A stretch of DNA of 34,755 nt from REEB95 sp035934995 (GTDB lineage: Bacteria; Pseudomonadota; Alphaproteobacteria; ATCC43930; CGMCC-115725), in NCBI GenBank assembly GCA_035934995.1, contig DASYXI010000008.1:1-34755 (forward strand), given 5' to 3'. The translations under genes and the position numbers were made by a program. A model generated the notes under the pieces. The model saw nothing but the letters and a program-made list of their open reading frames with translations. It ran no database searches and was not told the origin of the DNA. Each line of letters opens with the position of its first letter. Within the stretch, counting starts at the first letter, position 1. This document shows, piece after piece, positions 6,382-14,365 of this stretch.

Positions 6382-7689
6382 TCAGGCCGATCGTAGGGCC
6401 GATTGGCCGACGCGTTCGGGCGGCAGCGTGACCGAGACGGTCGTGCCGCGGCCGACGGTGCTTTCGACCTGGAGACGACCGCCATGCAGCTCGGCGAGGC
6501 GCTGCGACAGCGGCAGGCCGAGGCCAACACCGCCATGCGCACGCGACAAGGTCAGCTCGACATGGCCGAACGGCATCAGCGCCAAGGGAATGTCCTGCGG
6601 CGCGATGCCGATGCCGGTATCGGTCACCGACACCATGATTCCGCCCTCGGCGGTCGTCGTGCCGTTGATGTCGATACGGCCGCCGGATGGCGTGAACTTG
6701 ATCGCATTGCTGATCAGATTGAGCAGCACCTGGCGCAACACGCGCCGCTCGCAGAACACCGACGGCAAGCCGCCGGCGGCGGCATGCAACGTCAAGCCGG
6801 CTTCGCGGGCCCGAGCATGGACCATGTGCAGAACGCCCTCGACGAGCTCGCCGAGATCGGTCCACTCGGCATCGAGCTTGAACTTGCCCGATTCGATCTT
6901 CGACATGTCGAGAATGTCGTTGATGATGTCGAGCAGGTGCTTGCCGGCATTGTGAATGTCGCGCGAATAATCGCGATAGCGATGATCGCCGAGCGGCCCC
7001 ATCATCTCGCCCTGGATGACTTCAGAAAAGCCGATGATCGCGTTGAGCGGTGTGCGCAGCTCGTGGCTCATGTTGGCGAGGAAAAGCGATTTGCTTCGAT
7101 TGGCGGACTCGGCTGCCTCCTTGGCGTGACGCAGCTCGCTCTCGGCGCGCTTGCTCTCGGTGACGTCGACATAGACGCCGACGATGCCGCCTTCGCTGGT
7201 CTTCGCCTCCCAGATTCGGATGTGGCGTCCGCCGCCGACGATAATCTCGAACGGATCCCCTGGATTACGGTGGCGGCGGAGCCGTTCGGTGATCCAGTCG
7301 CGAGGCGGTTCATCGCCGCCGAAGGTGGCGACATGCGGCCCCATGTGAACGATGCATTCGGTAAAGGTGGCGCCTGGCCGAAGCACTTCGCCAGTCTCGG
7401 GCAGAATCTCGCGCAACAGCGCGTTGCACAGGACCAGCCGGTCATCGCTGCCCCAGATCGCGAAGCCGGCGCCCATTTGGGTGATCGCATCGCGCAGGCG
7501 CGATAGGCCGGCATTGATACGCAGGTACTCGTCGCGCATGATTTCGTGCGTGTGGGCGAGGACGCGGCGCTGGCGGTCGAACTCGACATAAGCGGCGTCG
7601 ATCAGGCCCAGCAGCGTTTCGAGATCGGTCTCGCCGTCAGGTGAGTCGGCGCGCGCCCGGATGAGCTGGCGTTCGAGCAGGCGATGCAT
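6382..7689 (-). CDS. Soluble PAS-domain sensor histidine kinase
   Basis: A 435-aa kinase with no membrane segment. Residues 1-60 are charged and helical. A PAS-like domain spans about 65-180 (GAGFAIWGSDDRLVLCN to GIVGVYVDVTESKRAE). The HisKA dimerisation domain has the phospho-acceptor H209 in MSHELRTPLN. The ATPase domain shows the N box LLNLISNAIKF (about 322-332), DTGIGI (357-362) and GVGLGLPLS (387-395). It should autophosphorylate and pass phosphate to a response regulator, but none is encoded in this window. It starts 1 nt after the stop of the FIST gene, so the FIST protein is the likely input partner, an arrangement known for FIST proteins. The ligand is unknown. Confidence 0.9.
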   Translation of the reverse strand: MHRLLERQLIRARADSPDGETDLETLLGLIDAAYVEFDRQRRVLAHTHEIMRDEYLRINAGLSRLRDAITQMGAGFAIWGSDDRLVLCNALLREILPETGEVLRPGATFTECIVHMGPHVATFGGDEPPRDWITERLRRHRNPGDPFEIIVGGGRHIRIWEAKTSEGGIVGVYVDVTESKRAESELRHAKEAAESANRSKSLFLANMSHELRTPLNAIIGFSEVIQGEMMGPLGDHRYRDYSRDIHNAGKHLLDIINDILDMSKIESGKFKLDAEWTDLGELVEGVLHMVHARAREAGLTLHAAAGGLPSVFCERRVLRQVLLNLISNAIKFTPSGGRIDINGTTTAEGGIMVSVTDTGIGIAPQDIPLALMPFGHVELTLSRAHGGVGLGLPLSQRLAELHGGRLQVESTVGRGTTVSVTLPPERVGQSALRSA

Positions 7690-7690
7690 A

Positions 7691-8818
7691 TCAGGCCTCG
7701 GCGATCGTGGTGATCGTCATGGTCTGATTGTGCAAATCACAAAACGGCGAGTTTTCGAGCGGCGCGATTTCGCCGTAGGAGTAGAAGCCGGTCAACCGGC
7801 AGGCTGCGCCCAAAACGCCGCGCACCGCCTCGACTTCGTCGGCGATCTGCTGACCCAGCAGCAGCTTGCGGCCGATGCAGCTGACGAGGATCGCGAGCCG
7901 CGCGTCCGGAATGGCGGCGCGCGCCGCCGCGCGGCCGGCGCCGGCGATCAAATTCTCGAAATGGCCGAGCATCAGCTGGGCGACATAGCCTTCGGGCACC
8001 GAACCGGCGTACATCATCGCGCCCTCGGCGTCGTCGATGCCGATCACCGTGCGCACTCGTGCCGCTTCGGGCTTGCCCGGCGGATGGATGCGCAACGGGC
8101 AGAGCAGCGCGCTCGCCGGCAAGTTGTCGGCCTCGGGACCGAGATAATTGCGGTACAGCGCCAGCGCCGGCTGATCGTCGAGCTCGTAAAGTACGGTGCC
8201 GCGGGCGCGGGTGATGACGCGCTCGGGACCGACCGTATCCCAGCCGCCGAAACTGCCGAATCCGAGGCAAATCTCGTCGCCGTAGAAGCCCGCCGCGGCC
8301 AGCCGGCCGGGCGCCGGATTGGCGTTCAAGCCGACGCGCGTCGAAACGAATCGCGCGCCGTCGCCGGCGAGACCGCCGGTAATGGTGATGTCCGGACCGA
8401 GAACCTTCTGGATGCCGGCAACCAGATCGGTGCCGTTGACGTGCGTGCCGTCCGACAACACAAAGACGCCGCGCAGGCCGGCGCGCGGCAAACTGGCGGC
8501 CAACCGTCGACCGGCCGCTTCGGAGTTGCTGTCGCCCTCGACCGTCGCTTCGGCGAAGGCCAAACGCGTATGCGCGAATTCGATGGCCGTGGCGACAATG
8601 GTGTCGTCGAGCACGTCGACGTCGGCGATCTCGCCGCCGGTCGTGCAGCCGAGGATGGCGGCGCCGGGATAGAGCGTGTGGAGCTCGGCGAAGCGCTTGC
8701 CGTCGTCGAGCGTGCCGGGCGCCGCGAAAAACAACACCAGCGCCGGCGTGAGCGCGCCGTCAGAGGCGGCGACGCGCCAGCCCGTGTTTGCTCGCCAAAC
8801 TCGTTGTTCGATTCGCAT
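7691..8818 (-). CDS. FIST-domain sensory protein (FIST_N + FIST_C)
   Basis: A 375-aa protein with the two FIST domains. The N-terminal one (about 30-220) includes ALVLFFAAPGTLDDGKRF, AAILGCTTGGEIADVDVLDDTIV and GVFVLSDGTHVNGTDL, then ITGGLAGDGARF. The FIST_C domain (about 225-360) includes LYRNYLGPEADNLPASALLCPL and ends with LTGFYSYGEIAPLENSPFCDLHNQTMTIT (TGFYSYGEI is typical). FIST domains are predicted to bind small ligands such as amino acids. There is no signal peptide or membrane segment. I placed the start at ATG 8818, where the family-like MRIEQRVW begins; the longer frame to 9040 runs into the neighbouring gene. Expression with the kinase directly downstream is very likely. Confidence 0.88.
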   Translation of the reverse strand: MRIEQRVWRANTGWRVAASDGALTPALVLFFAAPGTLDDGKRFAELHTLYPGAAILGCTTGGEIADVDVLDDTIVATAIEFAHTRLAFAEATVEGDSNSEAAGRRLAASLPRAGLRGVFVLSDGTHVNGTDLVAGIQKVLGPDITITGGLAGDGARFVSTRVGLNANPAPGRLAAAGFYGDEICLGFGSFGGWDTVGPERVITRARGTVLYELDDQPALALYRNYLGPEADNLPASALLCPLRIHPPGKPEAARVRTVIGIDDAEGAMMYAGSVPEGYVAQLMLGHFENLIAGAGRAAARAAIPDARLAILVSCIGRKLLLGQQIADEVEAVRGVLGAACRLTGFYSYGEIAPLENSPFCDLHNQTMTITTIAEA

Positions 8819-8948
8819 GGTGGGCGTTCCCCGCCGGGACCGAACCAATCCAATGCGATGAAGACACCGCGGGCTTAAGAAACCCGTAATGTTCGAAACA
8901 AATCGCGGGCGTTTACGAAAAATTTGAGCGGTATTGGATCGTCCGCGC

Positions 8949-10346
8949 TCAGTCGCCGGTTTGCAGACGTTCGACCAGCTCGCGCACGGTCGGAATGAAG
9001 CCGTTGGAATAGAACGGGTCGGCCGCGAAGCGATAGGCATTATGGCCGGAGAACATCAGCTGGAATTCGACGTCCTCGCTGTGGGCGATGTTCTGCAGCG
9101 TCTTCTGGATGCAGAAGCTGCGCGGATCGGCCTTCTTGCCCGTGGTGCCTTCCTCGTTCTGCGCCCAATTGGAGAACAAGCAGGCCGAAAGGCAGCCCAT
9201 GCAGTTGATCTGGTCGTTGCGGATCTCAAGCGCCTTGGGCGGCGTGACGAAGATCAAAGTCGAATCCGGCGTCCGCAACGCCTCGGTGAAGCCCTGGATG
9301 ATCCAGGCAAGGGCGCGTTCGCGATCGTGCGGCGTGACATAGACGGTGCGCGAGCGCGCGCCGATTTCGAGCGTCGCCAGGTGGTCGCCGACCGCCTCGA
9401 CCGAATAGGGAATCTGACGCTCCGAGCGGGCCTCAAGCTCGGCGAGGAAGTTGTTGCGCACGGCCGACGAGTAGAACCCCGTCGGGCTGAAGCGCTGCAG
9501 CCGGATGTCGCCGTCCTTGAGCGTCAGCAGCTTGTGCTTCCAGGCCTCCGAGATCGGGCTTTCCTTGGTGAGGAGCGGCCGCGTGCCGAACTGGAACGCA
9601 ATCGGACCGAGCTCGGGATTGCCGATCCAATCCTCCCAATCGCGCAGACACCAGACGCCGCCGGCCATAACGATTGGAACGTCACCAAGGCCGAAGTCAC
9701 GCATCATCTGCCTGAGCTCGTAGACGCGCGGGAAGGGCGCCTCTGGATGCTCTGGATCTTCGCTATTGGTGATGCCGTTATGGCCGCCGGCAAGCCACGG
9801 GTCTTCGTAGACCACCGCGCCGAGCCAATCGCGGAACTTGTGATAGGCGCGCTTCCACAGCGCGCGGAACGCCCGCGCCGACGAGACGATCGGATAATAA
9901 TGGACGCCATAGCGCGCGCAGATTTCGGCGATGCGATAGGGCATGCCGGCGCCGCAGGTGACGCCGTTGACGAGCCCCTTGGCGCCGTCGAGGACGCCAA
10001 GAAGGATGCGCTCGGCGGCGCCCATTTCCCAAAGGATGTTCATGTGCAGGCGGCCTTGCCCCGATGCCCGCTCGTAGGCGACCTGGGCCTGGTGGATGCC
10101 GCCGGCGATGGCGTAACGCACCAACTCTTCGTGCCGCTCGCGCCGCGTCTTGCCGTGATAGATCTGGGGAATGGTGCGGCCGTTCGCGTCCTTCGAATCG
10201 GCGTTGACGCCGGAGAACGTGCCGACACCGCCCGAACGCGCCCAGGCGCCCGAGCTTTCGCCGTTCGAAATCGAGATGCCCTTGCCGCCTTCGACCAGCG
10301 GCAAGACTTCGCGACCCGATATCCGCAGCGCATTGAGCGCTTTCAC
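8949..10346 (-). CDS. Nitronate monooxygenase-like FMN TIM-barrel protein with C-terminal cysteine cluster
   Basis: A 465-aa member of the NMO/2-nitropropane dioxygenase superfamily. The barrel, residues 15-350, shows GGKGISISNGE, LVNGVTCGAGMPYRIAEIC, PIVSSARAF and IVMAGGVW, the last being a phosphate-binding glycine strand. Unusually, a C-terminal extension has CxxCxxxC (C382, C385, C389) and C412, spaced like a [4Fe-4S] site. Classical NMOs use FMN only and are shorter (about 350 aa), so this may be an oxidoreductase with an internal electron relay; the substrate is unknown. The start is GTG at 10346 with GGAGAGGG upstream. It lies 130 nt before the FIST gene and 77 nt after pnp, and is probably transcribed separately from both. 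Confidence 0.82.
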   Translation of the reverse strand: MKALNALRISGREVLPLVEGGKGISISNGESSGAWARSGGVGTFSGVNADSKDANGRTIPQIYHGKTRRERHEELVRYAIAGGIHQAQVAYERASGQGRLHMNILWEMGAAERILLGVLDGAKGLVNGVTCGAGMPYRIAEICARYGVHYYPIVSSARAFRALWKRAYHKFRDWLGAVVYEDPWLAGGHNGITNSEDPEHPEAPFPRVYELRQMMRDFGLGDVPIVMAGGVWCLRDWEDWIGNPELGPIAFQFGTRPLLTKESPISEAWKHKLLTLKDGDIRLQRFSPTGFYSSAVRNNFLAELEARSERQIPYSVEAVGDHLATLEIGARSRTVYVTPHDRERALAWIIQGFTEALRTPDSTLIFVTPPKALEIRNDQINCMGCLSACLFSNWAQNEEGTTGKKADPRSFCIQKTLQNIAHSEDVEFQLMFSGHNAYRFAADPFYSNGFIPTVRELVERLQTGD

Positions 10347-10423
10347 GCGTTTGCCCTCTCCGCCGCCGCACCCGTCTTTCCGCCTATCTGGGGCGAGACG
10401 GTCCGACGATCAACCCTGACCGA

Positions 10424-12580
10424 TCACTCGGCCGGCGTGGCCTTGGCGGCGTCGCGCTGACGGCGCTCGTCGGCCAGCTTGGCGCCGATATCCTCGCCGG
10501 TCGCCTGGTCGACTTGCTTCATCGACAGCTTGACCTTGCCGCGATCGTCGAAGCCCAGCACTTTCACCTTCACCGGGTCGCCGACCTTGACGACGTCGGT
10601 GACCTTGCCGACGCGATGCGGCGCCAGCTCGCTGATGTGGACGAGACCGTCCTTGGCGCCGAGGAAATTGACGAAGGCGCCGAAGTCCATCGTCTTCACC
10701 ACCTTGCCCGAATAGATCATGTTGACTTCGGGCTCGGCGACGATGCCCTTGATCCAATCGATCGCCGCTTTCGATGCATCGGCATCGACCGCCGCGACCT
10801 TGATCGTGCCGTCGTCCTCGATGTCGATCTTGGCGCCGGTGACCTCGCAGATTTCGCGGATCACCTTACCGCCGGAACCGATGACTTCGCGGATCTTGTC
10901 CTTCGGAATGCTGATCGTGGTGATGCGCGGCGCGTTCTGACTGACGCCTTCGCGCGCATGCTCGAGCGCCCGGCTCATCTCGCCGAGAATGTGCATGCGG
11001 CCGTCGCGCGCCTGCGCGAGCGCGACCCGCATGATCTCCTCGGTGATCGAGGTGATCTTGATGTCCATCTGCAGCGCGGTGACGCCCTGCTCGGTGCCGG
11101 CGACCTTGAAGTCCATGTCGCCCAGATGATCCTCGTCGCCGAGGATGTCCGACAGCACGGCATAGCCGCTGGCTTCCTTGATCAGGCCCATGGCGATGCC
11201 GGCGACCGGCCGCTTCAGGGGCACGCCGGCGTCCATCAGCGACAGCGACGCGCCGCAGACGGAGGCCATCGACGACGAGCCGTTCGACTCGGTGATCTCC
11301 GACACCACGCGGATGGTGTAGGGGAAGCTTTCGGCCGTGGGCAGCAGCGGATGGACGGCGCGCCAAGCCAGCTTGCCGTGGCCGATCTCGCGGCGGCCCG
11401 GCGAGCCCATGCGCTTGGCTTCGCCGGTTGAGTAGGGCGGGAAGTTGTAGTGCAGGAGGAAGTTCTGGCGGAACTCGCCTTCGAGCGCGTCGATGATCTG
11501 CTCGTCTTCGCCGGTGCCGAGCGTGGTCACCACCAGCGACTGCGTTTCGCCGCGGGTGAACAGCGCCGAGCCATGCGCGCGCGGCAGCACGCCGACCTCG
11601 ACCGAAATCGGTCGAATCGAGCGCGTGTCGCGGCCGTCGATGCGCGGCTGGCCCTTGAGAATGGCGGTGCGCACGATGTCGGCCTCGAGCGATTTCAGGA
11701 CCTTGCCGGCGACCGGGCGTTCGGCCTCGTCAGGGAAGAGATCGACGAGCTTGGCACGCACGGCGTCGAGCATCTTCGAACGCGTCTGCTTCTGCCGCTC
11801 GGCATAGGCCGCGCCAATGTCGGCGGAAACCGCCGGCGCCAATTTCCCTTCGATCGCGGTCTTCTGCGCGTCGATGTCGGGCAGCGGCCACGGCTCCTTC
11901 GCCGCGGATTCGGCGAGATCGATGACCGCGTCGATCACCGGTTGAAAGCCCTTATGGCCGAACATCACCGCGCCGAGCATGACATCTTCGGACAGCTCCT
12001 TGGCCTCGGATTCGACCATCAGCACGCCGTCGCGGGTGCCGGCGACGATGAGATCGAGCGCCGAATTCTTGACGTCGTCAATCTTCGGATTGAGGACGTA
12101 TTGGCCGTCGATATAGCCGACCCGCGCGCCGCCAATCGGCCCCATGAACGGAATGCCGGATAGGGTCAGGGCCGCCGACGTGCCCACCAACGCGACGATG
12201 TCGGGATCGTTCTCCAGATCGTGCGACAGGACGGTGCAGATGACTTGGACTTCGTTGAGGAAGCCCGGCGCGAACAGCGGCCGGATCGGGCGATCGATCA
12301 GGCGCGACGTCAGCACCTCTTTCTCGGACGGACGGCCTTCGCGCTTGAAGAAGCCGCCCGGAATCTTGCCGGCGGCAAAGGTCTTTTCCTGGTAATTGAC
12401 GGTCAGCGGGAAGAAATCCTGTCCCGGCTTGGCCTGTCGAGCGCCGACGACGGTGCACAGCACCGAAGTCTCGCCGTAGGTCGCGAGCACGGCACCATCC
12501 GCCTGCCGCGCGATCCGCCCGGTTTCGAGCACGAGGCGGCGACCGCCCCAGTTAAGCTCCTTGCGATATACGTCGAACAT
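10424..12580 (-). CDS. pnp: Polyribonucleotide nucleotidyltransferase (PNPase)
   Basis: A 718-aa enzyme that degrades RNA 3' to 5' using phosphate and works in the degradosome; it can also add tails. It has the standard order: two RNase PH domains (1-230 and about 310-545; FTRGETQSLVVTTLGT and RREIGHGKLAWRA near the second core), an intervening helical domain, a KH domain (about 555-615, IPKDKIREVIGSGGKVIREI) and an S1 domain (about 620-690, SGKVVKTMDFGAFVNFLGAKDGLVH). The length is typical. The ATG at 12580 is preceded by a (GA)7 tract that must serve as the ribosome binding site. It follows rpsO by 140 nt, the classical rpsO-pnp order, where processing usually controls PNPase level. Confidence 0.98.
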   Translation of the reverse strand: MFDVYRKELNWGGRRLVLETGRIARQADGAVLATYGETSVLCTVVGARQAKPGQDFFPLTVNYQEKTFAAGKIPGGFFKREGRPSEKEVLTSRLIDRPIRPLFAPGFLNEVQVICTVLSHDLENDPDIVALVGTSAALTLSGIPFMGPIGGARVGYIDGQYVLNPKIDDVKNSALDLIVAGTRDGVLMVESEAKELSEDVMLGAVMFGHKGFQPVIDAVIDLAESAAKEPWPLPDIDAQKTAIEGKLAPAVSADIGAAYAERQKQTRSKMLDAVRAKLVDLFPDEAERPVAGKVLKSLEADIVRTAILKGQPRIDGRDTRSIRPISVEVGVLPRAHGSALFTRGETQSLVVTTLGTGEDEQIIDALEGEFRQNFLLHYNFPPYSTGEAKRMGSPGRREIGHGKLAWRAVHPLLPTAESFPYTIRVVSEITESNGSSSMASVCGASLSLMDAGVPLKRPVAGIAMGLIKEASGYAVLSDILGDEDHLGDMDFKVAGTEQGVTALQMDIKITSITEEIMRVALAQARDGRMHILGEMSRALEHAREGVSQNAPRITTISIPKDKIREVIGSGGKVIREICEVTGAKIDIEDDGTIKVAAVDADASKAAIDWIKGIVAEPEVNMIYSGKVVKTMDFGAFVNFLGAKDGLVHISELAPHRVGKVTDVVKVGDPVKVKVLGFDDRGKVKLSMKQVDQATGEDIGAKLADERRQRDAAKATPAE

Positions 12581-12586
12581 TGTCGG

Positions 12587-12600
12587 TCTCTCTCTCTCTC
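12587..12600 (-). repeat. (GA)7 dinucleotide tract at the pnp ribosome binding site
   Basis: Seven TC units on the plus strand read as (GA)7 on the minus strand, 6 nt before the pnp start. Further purine-rich AGAGAGAAATGAAG lies upstream. Such a tract provides overlapping weak Shine-Dalgarno registers. Confidence 0.8.
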
Positions 12601-12694
12601 TTCATTTCTCTCTGGTGAAATCGGTGGCAACGAGCGGCGCGCGATGGATGCCCATCGCCGCGGCCTCGCCCGTGCGTTGTATCGTCAAGGCCGG

Positions 12695-12710
12695 CACCGG
12701 CCGGCCGGTG
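12695..12710. repeat. 16-bp perfect palindrome between rpsO and pnp
   Basis: CACCGGCCGGCCGGTG is self-complementary and starts 10 nt after the rpsO stop. It has no U-tract, so it is not a classical intrinsic terminator; it could be a processing or stabilising hairpin in the rpsO-pnp transcript. Confidence 0.5.
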
Positions 12711-12720
12711 GACCGCGACC

Positions 12721-12990
12721 TCAGCGGCGCAGCCCCAAGCGGTCGATCAGCGCTTCGTAGCGCGCGGCATCGACCCGCTTCAGATAATCGAGCTGGCTGC
12801 GGCGCTGGCCCACCATGACCAGCAAGCCGCGGCGCGAATGAAAATCCTTGGTGTGGGTTGCCAGATGCTCCGAGAGCTTCTGGATACGTTCGCTGAGAAT
12901 CGCGACTTGAACCTCGGGCGAACCGGTGTCGCCTTCTTTGCGCGCATATTCGGAGACAAGCTCCTGCTTGCGCGCCACGCTAATCGACAT
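12721..12990 (-). CDS. rpsO: 30S ribosomal protein S15
   Basis: The 89-aa product is the normal length for S15, which binds 16S rRNA in the platform and bridges to the 50S subunit. Recognisable blocks are SVARKQELVSEYARKEGDTGSPEVQVA, LSEHLATHTKDFHSRRGLLVMVGQRR and the end LDYLKRVDAARYEALIDRLGLRR. AAGGAGAC lies 8 nt before the ATG at 12990; the longer frame upstream overlaps truB and is not used. truB ends 20 nt upstream and pnp follows, so all three share the operon. S15 often represses its own mRNA by binding the leader; I could not see a defined pseudoknot here. Confidence 0.98.
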   Translation of the reverse strand: MSISVARKQELVSEYARKEGDTGSPEVQVAILSERIQKLSEHLATHTKDFHSRRGLLVMVGQRRSQLDYLKRVDAARYEALIDRLGLRR

Positions 12991-13010
12991 CGGGTCTGTC
13001 TCCTTCGAAT

Positions 13011-13937
13011 TCAGATGTTCAGCACGCGCAAGGGGCGAATTCCCCCGGCCGCGACTTCGGCGAGCGCCACCAGCTTGCCGCCCGACGTTGCACAGACCTT
13101 CGCGCCGTTGCCGATTTGTGAAAGGCACGCCCAATCTTGGGTGCGCAACGGCGTCACGGCCTGACCGCAACGCAGGGCTTTCGCCTGGTCCTCCGTCAGG
13201 GCGAGCGCCGGGATGTCGTCCAGCGCCGTCTCGAGCGGAAGCAAATGCCCGGAAGCGGCCGGACTATGCCCGAGCATCGCCAAATTATCTAGGGAAATCG
13301 CCTGTTTAAGGGTAAACCGGCCGACCGCCAGACGCCGCAAATCGGCAACAAAACCGCGGGTTTCAAGCGCCTCGCCGAGATCGCGGGCAAGGCTGCGGAC
13401 ATAAGTGCCGGGTCCAACCTCGGCCTCGAAAACCGCGTGGTCGTTGTCCGGGATCGCCACCAACGCTAGACGATGGACCGCGACCGGGCGGGTGCTCAGG
13501 CCGGTCGCCGCGCCGGCGCGGGCCAGCGCATAGGCGCGCCGTCCAGCGACCTTGATCGCCGAAAAATCCGGCGGCCGCTGGCTGATGGTGCCGGTAAAGC
13601 GCGGCAGGACGCTGCGAATCTCGTCGGCCGAAGGCCGACGATCGCTGCGGACGATCACGTCCCCCTCGGCGTCGTCGGTGGTGCGCGCCGCGCCCCAGGC
13701 GACGGTGAAGCGATAGAGTTTCGTATCGGCGACGATAAAGGGCACGGTCTTGGTCGCCTCGCCGAGCGCGATCGGCAGCACGCCGGTCGCCAACGGATCG
13801 AGCGTGCCGGCATGGCCGGCTTTGTCGGCGCCGAAGGCGCGTTTGACGGTCGCAACGGCGCGCGCCGAGGTCACGCCGAGCGGCTTGTCGAGAACGATCC
13901 AGCCGTGGACACGGGCGGCAGCGGCTTTAGTCGGCAT
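13011..13937 (-). CDS. truB: tRNA pseudouridine55 synthase TruB
   Basis: A 308-aa enzyme making pseudouridine 55 in the T-loop of tRNAs. The N-terminal motif HGWIVLDKPLGVTSA, the catalytic-Asp motif GHAGTLDPLATGVLP and the following TKTVPF and LYRFTV strands are all present, as are SQRPPDFSAIKVAGRRAYALARAG and the GTYVRSLARDLGEAL block. The C-terminal 60 residues (ALTEDQAKALRCGQAV onward) look like the PUA-type RNA-binding tail. The ATG at 13937 overlaps the end of rbfA by 11 nt, and rpsO follows after 20 nt. The longer frame to 14066 would run across rbfA and was rejected. Confidence 0.96.
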   Translation of the reverse strand: MPTKAAAARVHGWIVLDKPLGVTSARAVATVKRAFGADKAGHAGTLDPLATGVLPIALGEATKTVPFIVADTKLYRFTVAWGAARTTDDAEGDVIVRSDRRPSADEIRSVLPRFTGTISQRPPDFSAIKVAGRRAYALARAGAATGLSTRPVAVHRLALVAIPDNDHAVFEAEVGPGTYVRSLARDLGEALETRGFVADLRRLAVGRFTLKQAISLDNLAMLGHSPAASGHLLPLETALDDIPALALTEDQAKALRCGQAVTPLRTQDWACLSQIGNGAKVCATSGGKLVALAEVAAGGIRPLRVLNI

Positions 13938-14337
13938 CGCCGGTTTTCTTGCGCGCTTTCTCGACCGGGCCGAGATCGCGCGCGACCTCGGGTCGCCGCA
14001 GCAGCGCGTCGATCTGGGTCGCATGTTCGAACGACGTGTCGAGCGTGAAGTGCAGCGCCGGTGCATAGCGCAGCTTGACTGCTTGGGCGAGCGCGCGGCG
14101 CAAATACCCCTCGGCCCGCTTGAGTCCCGCCATGACTTCCGCGGCGTGGCTGCCGCTCAACGGCACGACAAAGACGGTGGCGTGCTTGAGATCGGGCGAG
14201 ACGCGGACTTCGGTGACGGTCAGCGCGACATCGGCCAGCGCCGGGTCGTGCAACCCGTGCTCGAAGATGCGGGCGAGCGCGTGACGCATCTCTTCGCCGA
14301 CGCGCAATGACCGCGGACTCTGTCCGGAATTCGTCAT
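13927..14337 (-). CDS. rbfA: 30S ribosome-binding factor RbfA
   Basis: A 136-aa KH-like protein that binds immature 30S subunits and helps the 5' end of 16S rRNA mature, especially in the cold. RVGEEMRHALARIF at the start, LTVTEVRVSPDLKHATVFVVPLSG in the middle and LRYAPALHFTLDTSFEHATQIDALL near the end are standard. The C-terminus is a basic, disordered tail (VEKARKKTGDAD). It lies 28 nt behind infB and overlaps truB by 11 nt, so the three are co-translated from one mRNA. Confidence 0.96.
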   Translation of the reverse strand: MTNSGQSPRSLRVGEEMRHALARIFEHGLHDPALADVALTVTEVRVSPDLKHATVFVVPLSGSHAAEVMAGLKRAEGYLRRALAQAVKLRYAPALHFTLDTSFEHATQIDALLRRPEVARDLGPVEKARKKTGDAD

Positions 14338-14365
14338 CGCGATCCTCGCGATCGCCGGCGCACCA

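Noticed and set aside
8819..8948. CGGG-CTTAAGAAA-CCCG hairpin between the FIST and NMO genes
   Set aside because: The stem is only 4 bp and has no U-tract, too weak to call a terminator.
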